Source: Gracilaria vermiculophylla (taxonomy: Eukaryota; Rhodophyta; Florideophyceae; Gracilariales; Gracilariaceae). Taken from it: DNA of 64,000 nucleotides. The notes under the pieces were generated by a model. It made no database searches. It was not told where the DNA came from and saw nothing but the letters and a program-made list of their open reading frames with translations. Made by a program: the position numbers and the translations under genes. Location of the stretch: positions 564,085-628,084 of the forward strand of contig JAHNZQ020003147.1 in the NCBI GenBank assembly GCA_019155205.2, read 5' to 3'. Of this stretch, positions 1-9,649 are shown one piece after another (position 1 is the stretch's first letter; each line of letters starts with the position of its first letter).

Positions 1-91
1 CTGCCCGCGCGCTCGCTGCCGCCTTTCGTTTTCTCGCCCCCCTCGCCCCTTCGCCCACTTCTCGCCCACCGCCGCCTCCGTCGCCGCCGTT

Positions 92-436
92 ATGGAGTCC
101 TGCCTCAACGCGGAAGCCACGTCGCGCTCCTCGTGTGACATTGTGTCGCCCATTCCGCAGAGGGTGTACGCGTTTGTCGGTTTTCTGGACAGGGACGAGC
201 TCCCTCCGCCCGCCGCCGCCGCAGCCCACTCGCCGTCGCGCTCCGCGTCGGCGCCGCTCGCCGCTACTTCGTCGTTGGGTGCCTTCGAGCGCCCGTCGAG
301 CCCGTTCTGCCGCGTCACCAACCCTATGGTGCGTGACCACTTCTTCAGGAGGGGGTTCAAGAACTCCGAACCCTTCCAAGACAACCACTTGAACGACGTG
401 CAGTCATCCGTCGTCACCTCCCACTCCCGAAATTGA
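92..436 (+). CDS. Possible small hypothetical protein (114 aa)
   Basis: An ATG in good context (G at -3, G at +4) opens a 114-residue frame. It is rich in Ser, Pro and Ala, with a more ordinary C-terminal third that contains the pattern VRDHFFRRGFKNSEPF. I recognise no domain, signal peptide or membrane segment. The region is GC-rich and random frames are common in it. The lack of strong Arg/Pro bias in the last 40 residues is the only argument that it is real. It could also be the first exon of a longer gene, but I found no convincing donor. Confidence 0.3.
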   Translation: MESCLNAEATSRSSCDIVSPIPQRVYAFVGFLDRDELPPPAAAAAHSPSRSASAPLAATSSLGAFERPSSPFCRVTNPMVRDHFFRRGFKNSEPFQDNHLNDVQSSVVTSHSRN

Positions 437-530
437 AGGTTCACGCCGTTCGTCGCCGCTTGCGCTACCGCCGTTGCTGCCGCTGCAGCCTTAACCGCCG
501 CAGCTGCCTTGGCGCACACCACCGCCGCCT

Positions 531-605
531 ACGCTGCCGCCGCCCGCGCTGCCGCCGCCCGCGCTGCCGCCGCCCGCGCTGCCGCCGCCCGCGCTGCTGC
601 CGCCT
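531..605. repeat. 15-bp GC-rich tandem repeat
   Basis: About five head-to-tail copies of a 15-bp unit (gcgctgccgccgccc), the last ones degenerate. Because 15 is a multiple of three, the array is open in several frames and gives spurious Ala- or Arg-rich ORFs. It lies in the long untranslated stretch upstream of the Yak1 gene. Confidence 0.8.
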
Positions 606-797
606 GTGCTGGCGCGGGGCGGTATGTAGCGTGTAACTTGCGCGTCTGTTGTGTATGTACCCTAGTAGCTCTGTTGCGTGGGCGACGCCTCGCCCCTTCT
701 GTACGCCACTCGATGTAAACTACCGCCGTGTAAACCCGATGCGCTTGACCGCCGTCGGCACGCCTTTTGTTCAAGCTGCTCAACGAAGCCGCTCAGT

Positions 798-852
798 GAG
801 CGAGTTGCTCAACGAGCGAGTTGCTCAACGAGCGAGTTGCTCAACGAGCGAG
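798..852. repeat. 16-bp tandem repeat, about 3.4 copies
   Basis: Three exact copies of gagcgagttgctcaac followed by a partial copy. The unit is not a multiple of three, so it is unlikely to be coding. It lies in the same non-coding region as the 15-bp array. Confidence 0.85.
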
Positions 853-1559
853 CCGCTCCCCCCCTTTTCGGAGCGCGGGGGCAGCGCACGTGCCACCCAC
901 GGCGCCGGAAGTTGCCTGCGTCGCACGCGACTGCCGCAGCGGCCCCTCGCTCCCCGCCGCCGTTGCGCTGCGTGCGCCTCCATGACGCTCGCTCACGTGA
1001 CGCGCGCCCCTCCGCTGCGCCGCCGTGCCGTTCGCCGCTCAGCCTTTCCGTGGCCCGTTGTCCAGCGCAGACAACGCATGCAAGGTGTCCTCGTGTGCAT
1101 TGTGTACGCGTGCACACGTGGTGCGCGCAGATGACGTGCTGACGTCGCCGTTGCCCTGCTGCCACGCGTTTTATGTGCCCTTCGTCCCGCACGCTCCGTG
1201 CGCGTGTGCTACGCCTGCCACTTGCGCTGCGCTGCGCTGCGCTCTGCTGGTGCGCCATCTCGTGCTCGATCCATGTGCGCTGCATGTCGCTTTTACGCTT
1301 TTGTTGCTGTCCACCCTTTCATTCTCTGATTTCAACCTCCTTTCCGCTCCTTCTACCGTATTCTCCCTTCCCCTCCCTCACCCTCCTTCGTCCCCCTCCT
1401 TCCCTCCCCCTCCCTCTCCCTCCCCTTACCTCCTCCCCTTTCAACGCCTTTCTCCCATTCCCCCCCTACCCCTTTAGCCCACTCTTACTCCTTCTTCCCC
1501 GCTCTCGCCCACTGCATCCTCCTCCTTCCCCCTGTTATTGTGTCACCCATTTTTCACGC
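853..1559 (+). promoter_or_regulatory. Pyrimidine-rich upstream region of the Yak1 gene
   Basis: No credible gene lies here. From about 1300 to 1550 the + strand is strongly C/T-rich (runs such as ctccccctccttccctcccc), which fits a promoter or 5' UTR of the kinase gene that starts at 1560. The open frame of the kinase runs back through this tract, but the peptide it would encode is low-complexity Pro/Leu/Ser and matches no kinase N-terminus. Confidence 0.45.
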
Positions 1560-3980
1560 ATGCCGCTCACCCCGACCCAACAGCGCGCGCCTCCCCTTTT
1601 CTCTGTGTCTGCGGCGCGCGCAGCTTCTTTCAACCCCGTCGTCGCTGCTACACGCGGCCTCCTTGACTTTTATCGTCGCATCAATCCTGCCTTTCGGTCT
1701 GTTCCCGCTCACCCGCGCCGTTGTCTCACCCGCCCGGACCGCCCCGTGTACAACGACAATTACGACAATCAGCACCACGATTACATTCTGTATGTCGACG
1801 ACACCCTCTGCGATGAGCGTGGCAACCGGTACACAGTGCTTGACCTTCTCGGAACAGGCACTTTTGGCCAGGTTGTCAAATGCAGGCATCACCGCTCCTC
1901 CCAAATCGTTGCCGTCAAGGTGATCAAGAATCAGCCCGCGTATTTCAAGCAGGCCTGGGTCGAGATCAACATCCTTAACATGCTACACAGTACCAACAAC
2001 CCTGACCACACTCGTCATATTGTTAAGCTGTACTCGCATTTTATTTTTCGCGGCCATCTCTGTCTCGTCTTCGAGCTGCTTAGTATCAACCTTTATCAGC
2101 GTCTTAAAAACAACAACTACAACGGTCTGTCCTTTGATTTGTTGCGTTCCTGGCTCTCGCAGATCCTGCAGGCCCTCGATGTTCTAATCACTTCAGAAGT
2201 TATTCACTGCGATCTCAAACCCGAGAACATATTGCTCACAACGCTCGAGTCCTCCGAGCTCAAACTTATTGATTTCGGTTCTGCCTGCCAGTTGCAGCAC
2301 CCCGTCTACTCATACGTCCAGTCGCGCTACTACAGATCTCCCGAAGTACTGTTGGGCTGTAAGACTTACGACGCCATGATAGATATGTGGAGCTTGGGCT
2401 GCGTCGCCGGTGAGCTTTTTCTCGGCATCCCCCTTTTTCCCGGCCAGAACGAAATGAACATGGTCTGTCGAATAGTGGAGATGCTCGGCGAAATTCCAGA
2501 TCGCTTTCTCAGCCGCTGCCAGGAAACGCTCAAGTTCTTCAACGAATCGCGAACCCATCGCGCTTCTGATGTCAAAATCTACACTTTAAAGAGCATATCA
2601 CAGTACGAGAGCGAAAACAATGTCAAGCTGGCGCAATGGAAGCGCTTCTTCAAGGAGAAGAAGTTGCGAGACATCATAATGACGTATCCAAAGCGAGAAT
2701 TGCGCCCAGGTGACGAAGAGATGGCGCTGAGAGAAAGCTTCATCGACCTTTTGAATGGAATGCTCAAGTTTGACCCGCGTGAGCGATGGACGCCGGCAGA
2801 AGCCAGAGAGCATCCGTTTCTACGGGGTGTGCCCTTGCCAGATGGCCAACCATGGGTTCCGATTCGACATAGGGTGCTGAGGTCTCGTCCAGTTGGCATC
2901 CAGATTCCGCGTCAACATGAGCCGAGTCCGGTTGACAATTTCTATGCAGCTTCCGCTCCCAACTTCAACGCTAAGGGCCGTCTCGCTATGAACGTCACAT
3001 GGGGAACTGGCGCTGGCGGTCAGCCCCCACCACGGGGACCTGTACACATGCCCTACCTTCAGAATCCACCGGGTGCATCGCCGTACAGTTTTGAAGATTG
3101 TGCCCCGCCATCCGAAGCGCCACCATTCGCTCCTGGAAGTTACGTGCCCACGTCAACGCTTTCCATGTTTGCCTCGCACATGTCGGTACCGTCCCATCCT
3201 AATTATCCATCGCCTTCGAGACGAGTGCAACCGAATGTTGCGCCGGGCAGTTATACTGGCGGATCACAAAATCCGTATTTATACCGGCCGTTGTCCCCTG
3301 TCTCTGATCACCGACTCCGTACCAGTGGCGGTCACAGGGCTGGTAGCCCCTCTGGAATGATGTCGTCATTGGCTGGAAACCCGTCCATGTACAGCAGTCC
3401 CCTCCGGCAAAGACCAATGCAAAGGACTTCATCGCGGGATTCCATGTCTGATTCTTTGCGCATGTCGGCTTCACGAGAGTCACTAGGGCTTGGTCGGGTT
3501 CCATCATTCGGTGATATAGGTGAAGACGCAATGTTTATGTGCCCATCTGACGAAGAAGCAGTTTCACCGGCTCAGGCGGCGTATGCCTCGTCGCAAGCGT
3601 CTCTCATCCCTCCATCTGCAGCATTAGGAATGAACTCGGGCGGGCTTTCCTCGTCGCTCCCACCACCTGGACCTAGATTATTTTCGCAAGGTCGCCACGG
3701 TCCCACTTTGTACAGTCATGCATCTTCAAATTTCGTGTTCCCGTATACTGGTCGACAACAGAATCAGCCGTACAACCCCGACGTTGAAGACTTGGGTCTC
3801 ACCAATGCTCGAGCCGAAGCATATCGGATAAGTGTTCAGAGCAATGCGATTGGGAACCAACCTAATCCACAAAAGGGTGATGCGGAGGCAGAGGCAGACG
3901 GACAAGTTCAGAATGATAGGAAACTTGACGCCCGTTACACTCTTCGACGTTCTCAAAAGCCCAATAGGCATGCAAATTAG
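1560..3980 (+). CDS. YAK1: Yak1/DYRK-family dual-specificity protein kinase (806 aa)
   Basis: A CMGC-group kinase that phosphorylates Ser/Thr and autophosphorylates an activation-loop Tyr. In yeast and plants Yak1 restrains growth when nutrients or TOR signalling are low. A Yak1-type box (YILYVDDTL) precedes the kinase domain at about residues 90-422. The glycine loop is GTGTFGQV, the ATP lysine lies in VAVKVIKN, the catalytic loop is HCDLKPEN, and the metal-binding motif is DFGSA. The activation loop VQSRYYRSPE carries the DYRK-type YxY-like Tyr. The 380-residue tail is Ser/Pro/Gly-rich and disordered-looking, as in many Yak1 proteins. I start at the ATG at 1560 because the frame upstream is a pyrimidine tract. 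Family is certain; Yak1 over other DYRK classes is likely from the pre-kinase box. Confidence 0.9.
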   Translation: MPLTPTQQRAPPLFSVSAARAASFNPVVAATRGLLDFYRRINPAFRSVPAHPRRCLTRPDRPVYNDNYDNQHHDYILYVDDTLCDERGNRYTVLDLLGTGTFGQVVKCRHHRSSQIVAVKVIKNQPAYFKQAWVEINILNMLHSTNNPDHTRHIVKLYSHFIFRGHLCLVFELLSINLYQRLKNNNYNGLSFDLLRSWLSQILQALDVLITSEVIHCDLKPENILLTTLESSELKLIDFGSACQLQHPVYSYVQSRYYRSPEVLLGCKTYDAMIDMWSLGCVAGELFLGIPLFPGQNEMNMVCRIVEMLGEIPDRFLSRCQETLKFFNESRTHRASDVKIYTLKSISQYESENNVKLAQWKRFFKEKKLRDIIMTYPKRELRPGDEEMALRESFIDLLNGMLKFDPRERWTPAEAREHPFLRGVPLPDGQPWVPIRHRVLRSRPVGIQIPRQHEPSPVDNFYAASAPNFNAKGRLAMNVTWGTGAGGQPPPRGPVHMPYLQNPPGASPYSFEDCAPPSEAPPFAPGSYVPTSTLSMFASHMSVPSHPNYPSPSRRVQPNVAPGSYTGGSQNPYLYRPLSPVSDHRLRTSGGHRAGSPSGMMSSLAGNPSMYSSPLRQRPMQRTSSRDSMSDSLRMSASRESLGLGRVPSFGDIGEDAMFMCPSDEEAVSPAQAAYASSQASLIPPSAALGMNSGGLSSSLPPPGPRLFSQGRHGPTLYSHASSNFVFPYTGRQQNQPYNPDVEDLGLTNARAEAYRISVQSNAIGNQPNPQKGDAEAEADGQVQNDRKLDARYTLRRSQKPNRHAN

Positions 3981-4192
3981 GTTAACATGTAGTTACGCAA
4001 TGTGGATGAATATATGTGTTGTTTGTGTGCATCGTATGTATATATTGCAAAGGCACCACAAACAAGAAATTCGAGTCAGAACAGATCTTTAGATAACAAA
4101 ATGTTTTGGACGAGTTACAGGTTGTTCATACGTTAAAGCGCAGAGGGGATCTCAGGACTCCAAAAAAAAAAGTAAAAAAGGACGATGGAGCA

Positions 4193-6706
4193 CTACCGTG
4201 ACTCCAGCTCCTCTGCGTTAAGCTTCGCGACTTGAGAACCACTGTTCCCGTTCTTGTTTGAAACACTGAGCGTCCCTTCTTCCGAGTTCTTCCGCGCTGG
4301 CTTTTCCTTGGGTAGAAGCGCGCGACGACTTAACCGAACTTGCCCATTTCTGCCAACCTCCGTAACTTTGAGTTCCAGCTCATCGCCAACTTTGCAAACG
4401 TCTTGAACGGAATTTGTTCGTTTGTTTTCCAGTTCGGATATGTGTAACCAACCCTCTTTTCCTTCTGTAATCTTCACATATGCCCCAAACGGAAGAACTT
4501 TTGTTATCTCACCCTTGACAACCGTGCCGACACCAAGGTCAATGGCCAGTCCCTTAATGGTCGATTTGGCTTTTGCGATCATTCCCAGGTCACTTGAAGT
4601 GAGCGAGACCGTTCCATCATTCTCAATAGATATTCTAATGACATCCTCACCACCGCATTCTTCAATCACAGACCGTATCGTTTTACCACCGGCACCAATG
4701 ACATCTCCAATCCGCCGAACAGGAATCTGGAAGCTGAGAACTTTCGGTACAGAATCCGGAAGCTCTGGATTCGGGCCAGGCATAACCGCATCCATACAAT
4801 CCAAAACATGCATACGGCCATCCTTCGCCTGCATTAGGATGCGTTCAAGCAATTCAATCGAGATTCCCTTCAATTTGACATCAAGTTGCAATGCCGATAG
4901 ACCATGACGATTACCAGCAAATTTGGCGTCACAGAGGCCTAGTGCATCTTCAAGGCCTAAAATATCTGTGAGCACGACGACCTGATGTTCTTCGATACCA
5001 GCATTAGATTTCAAAACTTCCTCATCAATCACAAGACCCATGGCCACACCAGCCACCGAACTCTTAAGGGGAACTCCGGCATCCAACAAGGCCAGACAGG
5101 CGCCGCAGACGCTTGCCATACTCGAACTTCCGTTGCTCTCAAGAATGTTGCTCTCTACTCGCAAAACGTAGGGGAAGTCGACTTTGGCGGGAATAGCAGC
5201 CAACAAAGCCCTTTCAGCTAGCTTTCCGTGACCAATTTCACGTCGCCCTGGTGCTCCTATTCGACCAACCTCCCCGACGCTTGAAGGGGGGAAAGAATAT
5301 TGCAAGTAAAACCGTGAAGCGTCTTCCCCGTCAAGAGTTTCATACCTTTGAGCCATATCTTCTCCGCCAAGAGTGGCAACGGCGAGTGTTTGCGTCTCGC
5401 CTCTAGTAAAAAGGGATGAGCCGTGTGCACGAGGTAGAGGCGCCTGTCGAATGGTTATAGGGCGCACGGTGAATGGATCCCTACCGTCGGGCCTAACATT
5501 GTCATTAAGAATCCGGCGTCGCATACGATCTGATAGAAGGTGTTTCCAAGCTATTCGCAATTCGGTTTGCTTGAGTTCAGCGGCATCTGGGTCTGCAATA
5601 CGCTCTTCCGGTGCTGGCTTCAACGAGTCAAACACACGTGCCTTGACCTCAGACACGCGCTCTTCACGTTCTTTCTTTGCTGTGACGTGGAGCGCCTCAT
5701 CCAAGCCAGAAACAATACGCTCCATTGCCGAGCGAATTTGATGAGGAACGGATCGCACGGCGGAAAGATCTTTTTCACGGCCACAAGAATCTCGCAGCTG
5801 GCGTATTCCGCCGCAAAGCTTGACAATGCTTCGGTGGGCAATTCGAACGGCTTGAATGATCTGTTGCTCCGTAAGAAAATCGCAGTAGCCTTCAATCATG
5901 AGGATCGCATCCTCTGTACCAGCAACGATCAATTCTGAACGCGAGGCGTTTGCCTGCTGGGCAGAGGGCTCAACGACAAATTGACCGTCCACAAAGGCGA
6001 TGCGCACACCGGCGACGGGCGCAGCGAGCGGGATGTGAGAGATATGCAGGGCGGCGGAAGCTGCGCAGATAGATATCGCGTCAGCCGGGCAATCGGAATC
6101 ATACGAAAACACGTTAGCGAGTAGTTGGATGTCATTGTAATAACCGTCGACAAACATGGGGCGCAGAGAGCGATCAATGAGACGCGAGACGAGAATCTCT
6201 CGCTCGCTGGGACGGCCTTCCCGCTTGATGTAGCTGCCAGAGGTGCGTCCCAGCGCAGAGAACTTCTCTGCGTAGTCGACGCGAAGAGGAAGAAAGTCAA
6301 CGGAGGGTGACGGGTCATCGTCAGCACAAGCGGTGCAGTAGACCACAGTATCACCATGGCGAACATTGACGGCGCCAGCGGCCTGCCTCGAAAAGTGGCC
6401 AGTCTCAAAGTGGACGGTCTTTCCCTCGGCAAACTCGACGGAAACGACGGTGGGCGTGGGCGGGACGGGGATATTGACGGGGGTATCAAGGTTTTTGTTT
6501 AGGCGCTTCCTTTGCTGCGAGTCTGTGTCGGGCACCTCATCTTCATCGAGATCGTCGGCATCAGGCTCGTTTGTAAAAGGTACGGAAGCGCGCAGCACGG
6601 CAGCACGCGGTGGCGGGCCCACGCGGCGCGGCGCAGGGCGCAGCGGCGCCCTGTGGCGGCGCACGAGCGGCAGTGGGGCGACAAAACATAAGGACGAAGA
6701 CGACAT
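4193..6706 (-). CDS. PNP: Plastid polyribonucleotide nucleotidyltransferase (PNPase, 837 aa)
   Basis: A phosphorolytic 3'-5' exoribonuclease and RNA-tailing enzyme. Order of domains: first RNase PH core, helical linker, second RNase PH core (PLPRAHGSSLFTRGETQT), a KH domain (IPVRRIGDVIGAGGKTIRSV) and a C-terminal S1 domain (VVKGEITKVLPFGAYVKI). The full bacterial/plastid architecture is present. The ATG at 6706 gives a leader MSSSSLCFVAPLPLVRRHRA, with Phe at position 7 and then Arg/Pro/Ala-rich sequence. This looks like the F-containing transit peptides of red algae and glaucophytes, so a plastid location is inferred; the mitochondrion is the alternative. The open frame reaches 6748, but only through non-ATG codons. 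The gene faces Yak1 tail to tail. Confidence 0.93.
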   Translation of the reverse strand: MSSSSLCFVAPLPLVRRHRAPLRPAPRRVGPPPRAAVLRASVPFTNEPDADDLDEDEVPDTDSQQRKRLNKNLDTPVNIPVPPTPTVVSVEFAEGKTVHFETGHFSRQAAGAVNVRHGDTVVYCTACADDDPSPSVDFLPLRVDYAEKFSALGRTSGSYIKREGRPSEREILVSRLIDRSLRPMFVDGYYNDIQLLANVFSYDSDCPADAISICAASAALHISHIPLAAPVAGVRIAFVDGQFVVEPSAQQANASRSELIVAGTEDAILMIEGYCDFLTEQQIIQAVRIAHRSIVKLCGGIRQLRDSCGREKDLSAVRSVPHQIRSAMERIVSGLDEALHVTAKKEREERVSEVKARVFDSLKPAPEERIADPDAAELKQTELRIAWKHLLSDRMRRRILNDNVRPDGRDPFTVRPITIRQAPLPRAHGSSLFTRGETQTLAVATLGGEDMAQRYETLDGEDASRFYLQYSFPPSSVGEVGRIGAPGRREIGHGKLAERALLAAIPAKVDFPYVLRVESNILESNGSSSMASVCGACLALLDAGVPLKSSVAGVAMGLVIDEEVLKSNAGIEEHQVVVLTDILGLEDALGLCDAKFAGNRHGLSALQLDVKLKGISIELLERILMQAKDGRMHVLDCMDAVMPGPNPELPDSVPKVLSFQIPVRRIGDVIGAGGKTIRSVIEECGGEDVIRISIENDGTVSLTSSDLGMIAKAKSTIKGLAIDLGVGTVVKGEITKVLPFGAYVKITEGKEGWLHISELENKRTNSVQDVCKVGDELELKVTEVGRNGQVRLSRRALLPKEKPARKNSEEGTLSVSNKNGNSGSQVAKLNAEELESR

Positions 6707-6949
6707 TGGCAGGGGCGGGGACGACGTCGGCCTCTGCTGCAGGCACACGACGCAGCGGGCGGCGGAGGCGCGCGTCAGCTTCGACTGCCTGCACCTCGCA
6801 CACGGCGCACGTGAAGGATCTCCGCTGTCAGCCTCTGTCAGCCAGAGTGAGAAGCGCCGTTTCGCAGTAACGCGCTGCGCTGCCCAAGCTGTCGGGCGGC
6901 ACCGATTGTCCGACGCCGCAGCGTGCTGCGCACCGTCGAGCGCGCGGCA
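6707..6949. promoter_or_regulatory. Short divergent promoter between PNPase and an unknown gene
   Basis: The two ATGs (6706 on the - strand, 6950 on the + strand) are only about 240 bp apart, so both genes must share this GC-rich segment for initiation. I see no TATA box or other named element. Confidence 0.5.
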
Positions 6950-8110
6950 ATGACCGCCTCCCCGAGTGACGCGCCGCTACCGCCGTCGCCGGGCGCTCGC
7001 GCCAAGCGCGGGGCCCGCCCGCGCTCCACGCCCGTACACACGCCCCCGGCCACCCCGCGTCGGTCGGTCAAGCGCCGCCCCGTCCCGTCCTCGCCATCCT
7101 CGGCCGCGCCCGCGCGCCCGCGCAAACGCGCGCGCGACGCCAGGCAACGCGCCCCCAAGCGCGGCGCTGGCGCCGCTTCCAGCGGCCAGTCGGTGCTCAC
7201 CCTTTTTCGACACCCCTTTCTTCCGGATGTCAAGCTCGTTTCCCCCACCGCCAGGCTCTTTGCGCAGGAGTTCGGCTGCCTGCTCTTTGCCTTCGGCGAC
7301 GGGCGCTTTTGCGTTCGAGAGACCCTGGAGCTCGTCGAGGACTGTGTGCGCGACGAGGTGCGCCGCGTTGCCTCCAGCGGACTTCGTGCTGTTGTCTCGC
7401 GTATGGATACAAGGGCTAAGTACCGCCTCAACGACTTTCTGAGCTTGTATCGTCGCCATGCTGACCCCTCTGCGCACGACTCCAGTACTGTGCCCGACGC
7501 CAGCACCAACCCCGACCTGCTCGCGATGTGGACGGACAAACTTTTCTTGCTGCTCAAGCACTGGATTCCGTTATCTGATTACAAGTATCTATTGCAGTGC
7601 AGGTCCATTACCTTTGCAATGCACGACAGCATTTCCCTGGACCCCACCACCCGGGGTACTCCACGAGCCGCTCTTTTCAAGCAATGGTTGGCAGTTCCCT
7701 TCTCCGATCAATATCTGCCTACATTAGCCCATCTCACATGGGAGCTCACCGGCCAGCTTGTACAGACCGCCCTTCTATGCAAGTACAACCATGACTTCCA
7801 CTCCCATGACCCCCACTCTCCTTCACTCAATTATTTTCCGAACATGTGGACCAACGAAAGGCACTTATTGGAGGCGCTTGGTCACGGCACTACCACCGCT
7901 CTAACCGTTCCCTGCTCCGATGTGCACGCTTCCATGCTTGTCGCCGAGATTCAGCGCTTTATTCAGCGTCCGTACTCGACTAGATTTTATATGCGGTACA
8001 AGTCAGAGTCGCTGATTCCGGCTCACATATATGCCGCGTTAAATAAGTTGAAGGAAAAGGGATGGGGTGGTCACGTTCAGCTCCGCGCAGGTCTATTCCA
8101 GCTAGTGTGA
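6950..8110 (+). CDS. Conserved-looking hypothetical protein (386 aa)
   Basis: I do not recognise the family. Residues 1-80 are Pro/Arg/Ala-rich with basic clusters (RPRKRARDAR) that could be a nuclear localisation signal. From about residue 85 the composition becomes that of a globular, mostly helical domain, with segments such as LFRHPFLPDVKLVSPTARLF, WTDKLFLLLKHWIPLSDYKY and NYFPNMWTNERHLLEALGHG. There are no membrane segments and no signal peptide. The start is the first in-frame ATG; the frame upstream opens only with GTG. A probable polyadenylation signal AATAAA lies at 8276-8281. Nuclear location is an inference from the basic N-terminus. Confidence 0.75.
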   Translation: MTASPSDAPLPPSPGARAKRGARPRSTPVHTPPATPRRSVKRRPVPSSPSSAAPARPRKRARDARQRAPKRGAGAASSGQSVLTLFRHPFLPDVKLVSPTARLFAQEFGCLLFAFGDGRFCVRETLELVEDCVRDEVRRVASSGLRAVVSRMDTRAKYRLNDFLSLYRRHADPSAHDSSTVPDASTNPDLLAMWTDKLFLLLKHWIPLSDYKYLLQCRSITFAMHDSISLDPTTRGTPRAALFKQWLAVPFSDQYLPTLAHLTWELTGQLVQTALLCKYNHDFHSHDPHSPSLNYFPNMWTNERHLLEALGHGTTTALTVPCSDVHASMLVAEIQRFIQRPYSTRFYMRYKSESLIPAHIYAALNKLKEKGWGGHVQLRAGLFQLV

Positions 8111-8275
8111 GCAGAGCATGACTGCAATGTGCCCGTGCTTCGCACTTCATCATGCATTCAAGTTCACTGCCTCGCGAATCTCAAAACAGAAAACACGGGC
8201 GTCCAAAAGACATTGTTACTGTACTTCGTGCTTAACTCCTGGTTCCACTGTTCCATATGTTAAGTACCTGTTAAA

Positions 8276-8281
8276 AATAAA
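8276..8281 (+). terminator. Probable polyadenylation signal
   Basis: An AATAAA hexamer 166 bp after the stop codon of the + strand gene ending at 8110. The next gene on the other strand ends at 8396. Confidence 0.4.
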
Positions 8282-8395
8282 GCAAATCGTGACAGCTCCC
8301 GACGTGCCTCTCACGGCATTGCACCAGTCAGGCTTTGACTGCAAAGCAGCGTAGACGCCCAAGTTCAAAGTCGATTCTCCGTCAATGATTCTGGC

Positions 8396-9312
8396 TCAGA
8401 AATCCACGAGCAATCCTTTAGATTTTCGCATTAGCCTATGTCTCTTCTGCGGTGCCTGTTCGTATGTTTCCTTTACCCTGCCGTGGAGGAAAGCAAACAA
8501 CCAAAGCAGATCATCACACGTACCCCCAGGTTTCCGCAGGGCTACATTGTATGCCTCACAAAATCGATGAACTGCTTCTACCGTGGATAACAGTGATTCT
8601 ACCTTATCTGGGCTGAAGAATTCCGAATGTTCACCGCGTTTCGGAGGATATCTCCAAAAGCGCGATTTAGATCCAACGGGAAGGGTAAGTCTCGGGAGTT
8701 CCTGGAACAAAGGATCTGATATCAACACGGTGGATTTCGTCCAAGACGCATCCAGGACGATGACATGCTTAAGCTCTGGAAGGCGCACAGCTGCTTGTTC
8801 GGGTGTCATCGCGTCGTCTCCAGGGAACCTGCACCATTGTTTCAGGCATCATCGTTAATGTCTGTTAGCGACTGATGTGATTTGGCGCGATCGCGGGGCG
8901 CAAGTTGGAGTGCAACTTACAGAAGAGCGACTGTGCCTTTCTCGGCATCTTGCATGACGCACTCGCGAAAGGTTGGGATGCACTCCGGGAAAGGGCGCCA
9001 AATGTGAGCGAACTTGGGGGCAAGCAAGCACACATGCTGGGCCGTGCTCCGCTGCGGCGGCTCCGCGTGAGATTGGAGGATGTGTACCTGCACCGGTAAA
9101 TTCACGGACGGGAAAGCTTCGGGATCGGGCACAAGAGGAATAAGGCACTCCGTGCAGTAATAACGGCGCCGTCTCCCACATTGACCGGTGCAAAGTGTGC
9201 GCGTTGCTCGCTTTAGAATATCATGAGAAGAAATCTGCAAGTCTTGGAAATTTTGTACTTCGTTAGAGGGCAGTAGCTGCGGTTTGTCCGCAGTTTGCGA
9301 TGACCCAGCCAT
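8396..9312 (-). CDS. DTWD1: DTW-domain tRNA-uridine aminocarboxypropyltransferase, two exons (274 aa)
   Basis: Proteins of this family add a 3-amino-3-carboxypropyl group from SAM to uridine in tRNA (acp3U). Exon 1 is 9312-8921 and exon 2 is 8828-8396. The 92-nt intron (8920-8829) has donor GTAAGT and acceptor TGCAG. Joining restores ...GTVALLFPGDDAMTPEQ..., which matches the conserved LFPG block of the family. The N-terminal part has a Cys cluster (CTGQCGRRRRYYCTEC) typical of a zinc-binding module. The name motif appears as D157-A-S-W160, and the family's usual DTW is therefore DSW-like here. The start is the ATG at 9312 (MAGSSQ). DTWD1 rather than DTWD2 is suggested by the Cys module but not proven. 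Confidence 0.85.
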
Positions 9313-9649
9313 GATCACTTGGGGGTTAAAGCAACTGAAGCTTAGACGAGATCTAGATGCCCGTGCTGTTGCGTTCGCTTCAGCAACCCTTCACCCTCTC
9401 TCTCCAGCTGTAGGGAAATGAAGTGTTCAGAATTATCGTTGCATAGAGTAAGGTATCAGATACAGTTCCCATCAGCTACTTTAGTAGATACTGTATAAAG
9501 TATGTAATTATTGATTTTCGCCTGATTGGCGAAGATATCGAGCCCCTTCACAAAAATAAAATGTGTCACGCACAACACAACCCCACTCTGTTTTCGCTAG
9601 AAAAGCAGCCAGTGTGAGCAGGCAAGAGCTTTTCTAGTTGAAGGAACAC
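9313..9649. other. Gene-free spacer between DTWD1-like and Tim17-family genes
   Basis: Upstream region of the DTWD1-like gene and downstream region of the Tim17-family gene, both on the - strand. I see no gene or repeat. AT content rises at 9470-9560. Confidence 0.5.

Noticed and set aside
8118..8354. A 78-codon + frame after the gene ending at 8110
   Set aside because: It overlaps the probable poly(A) signal and looks like 3' UTR.
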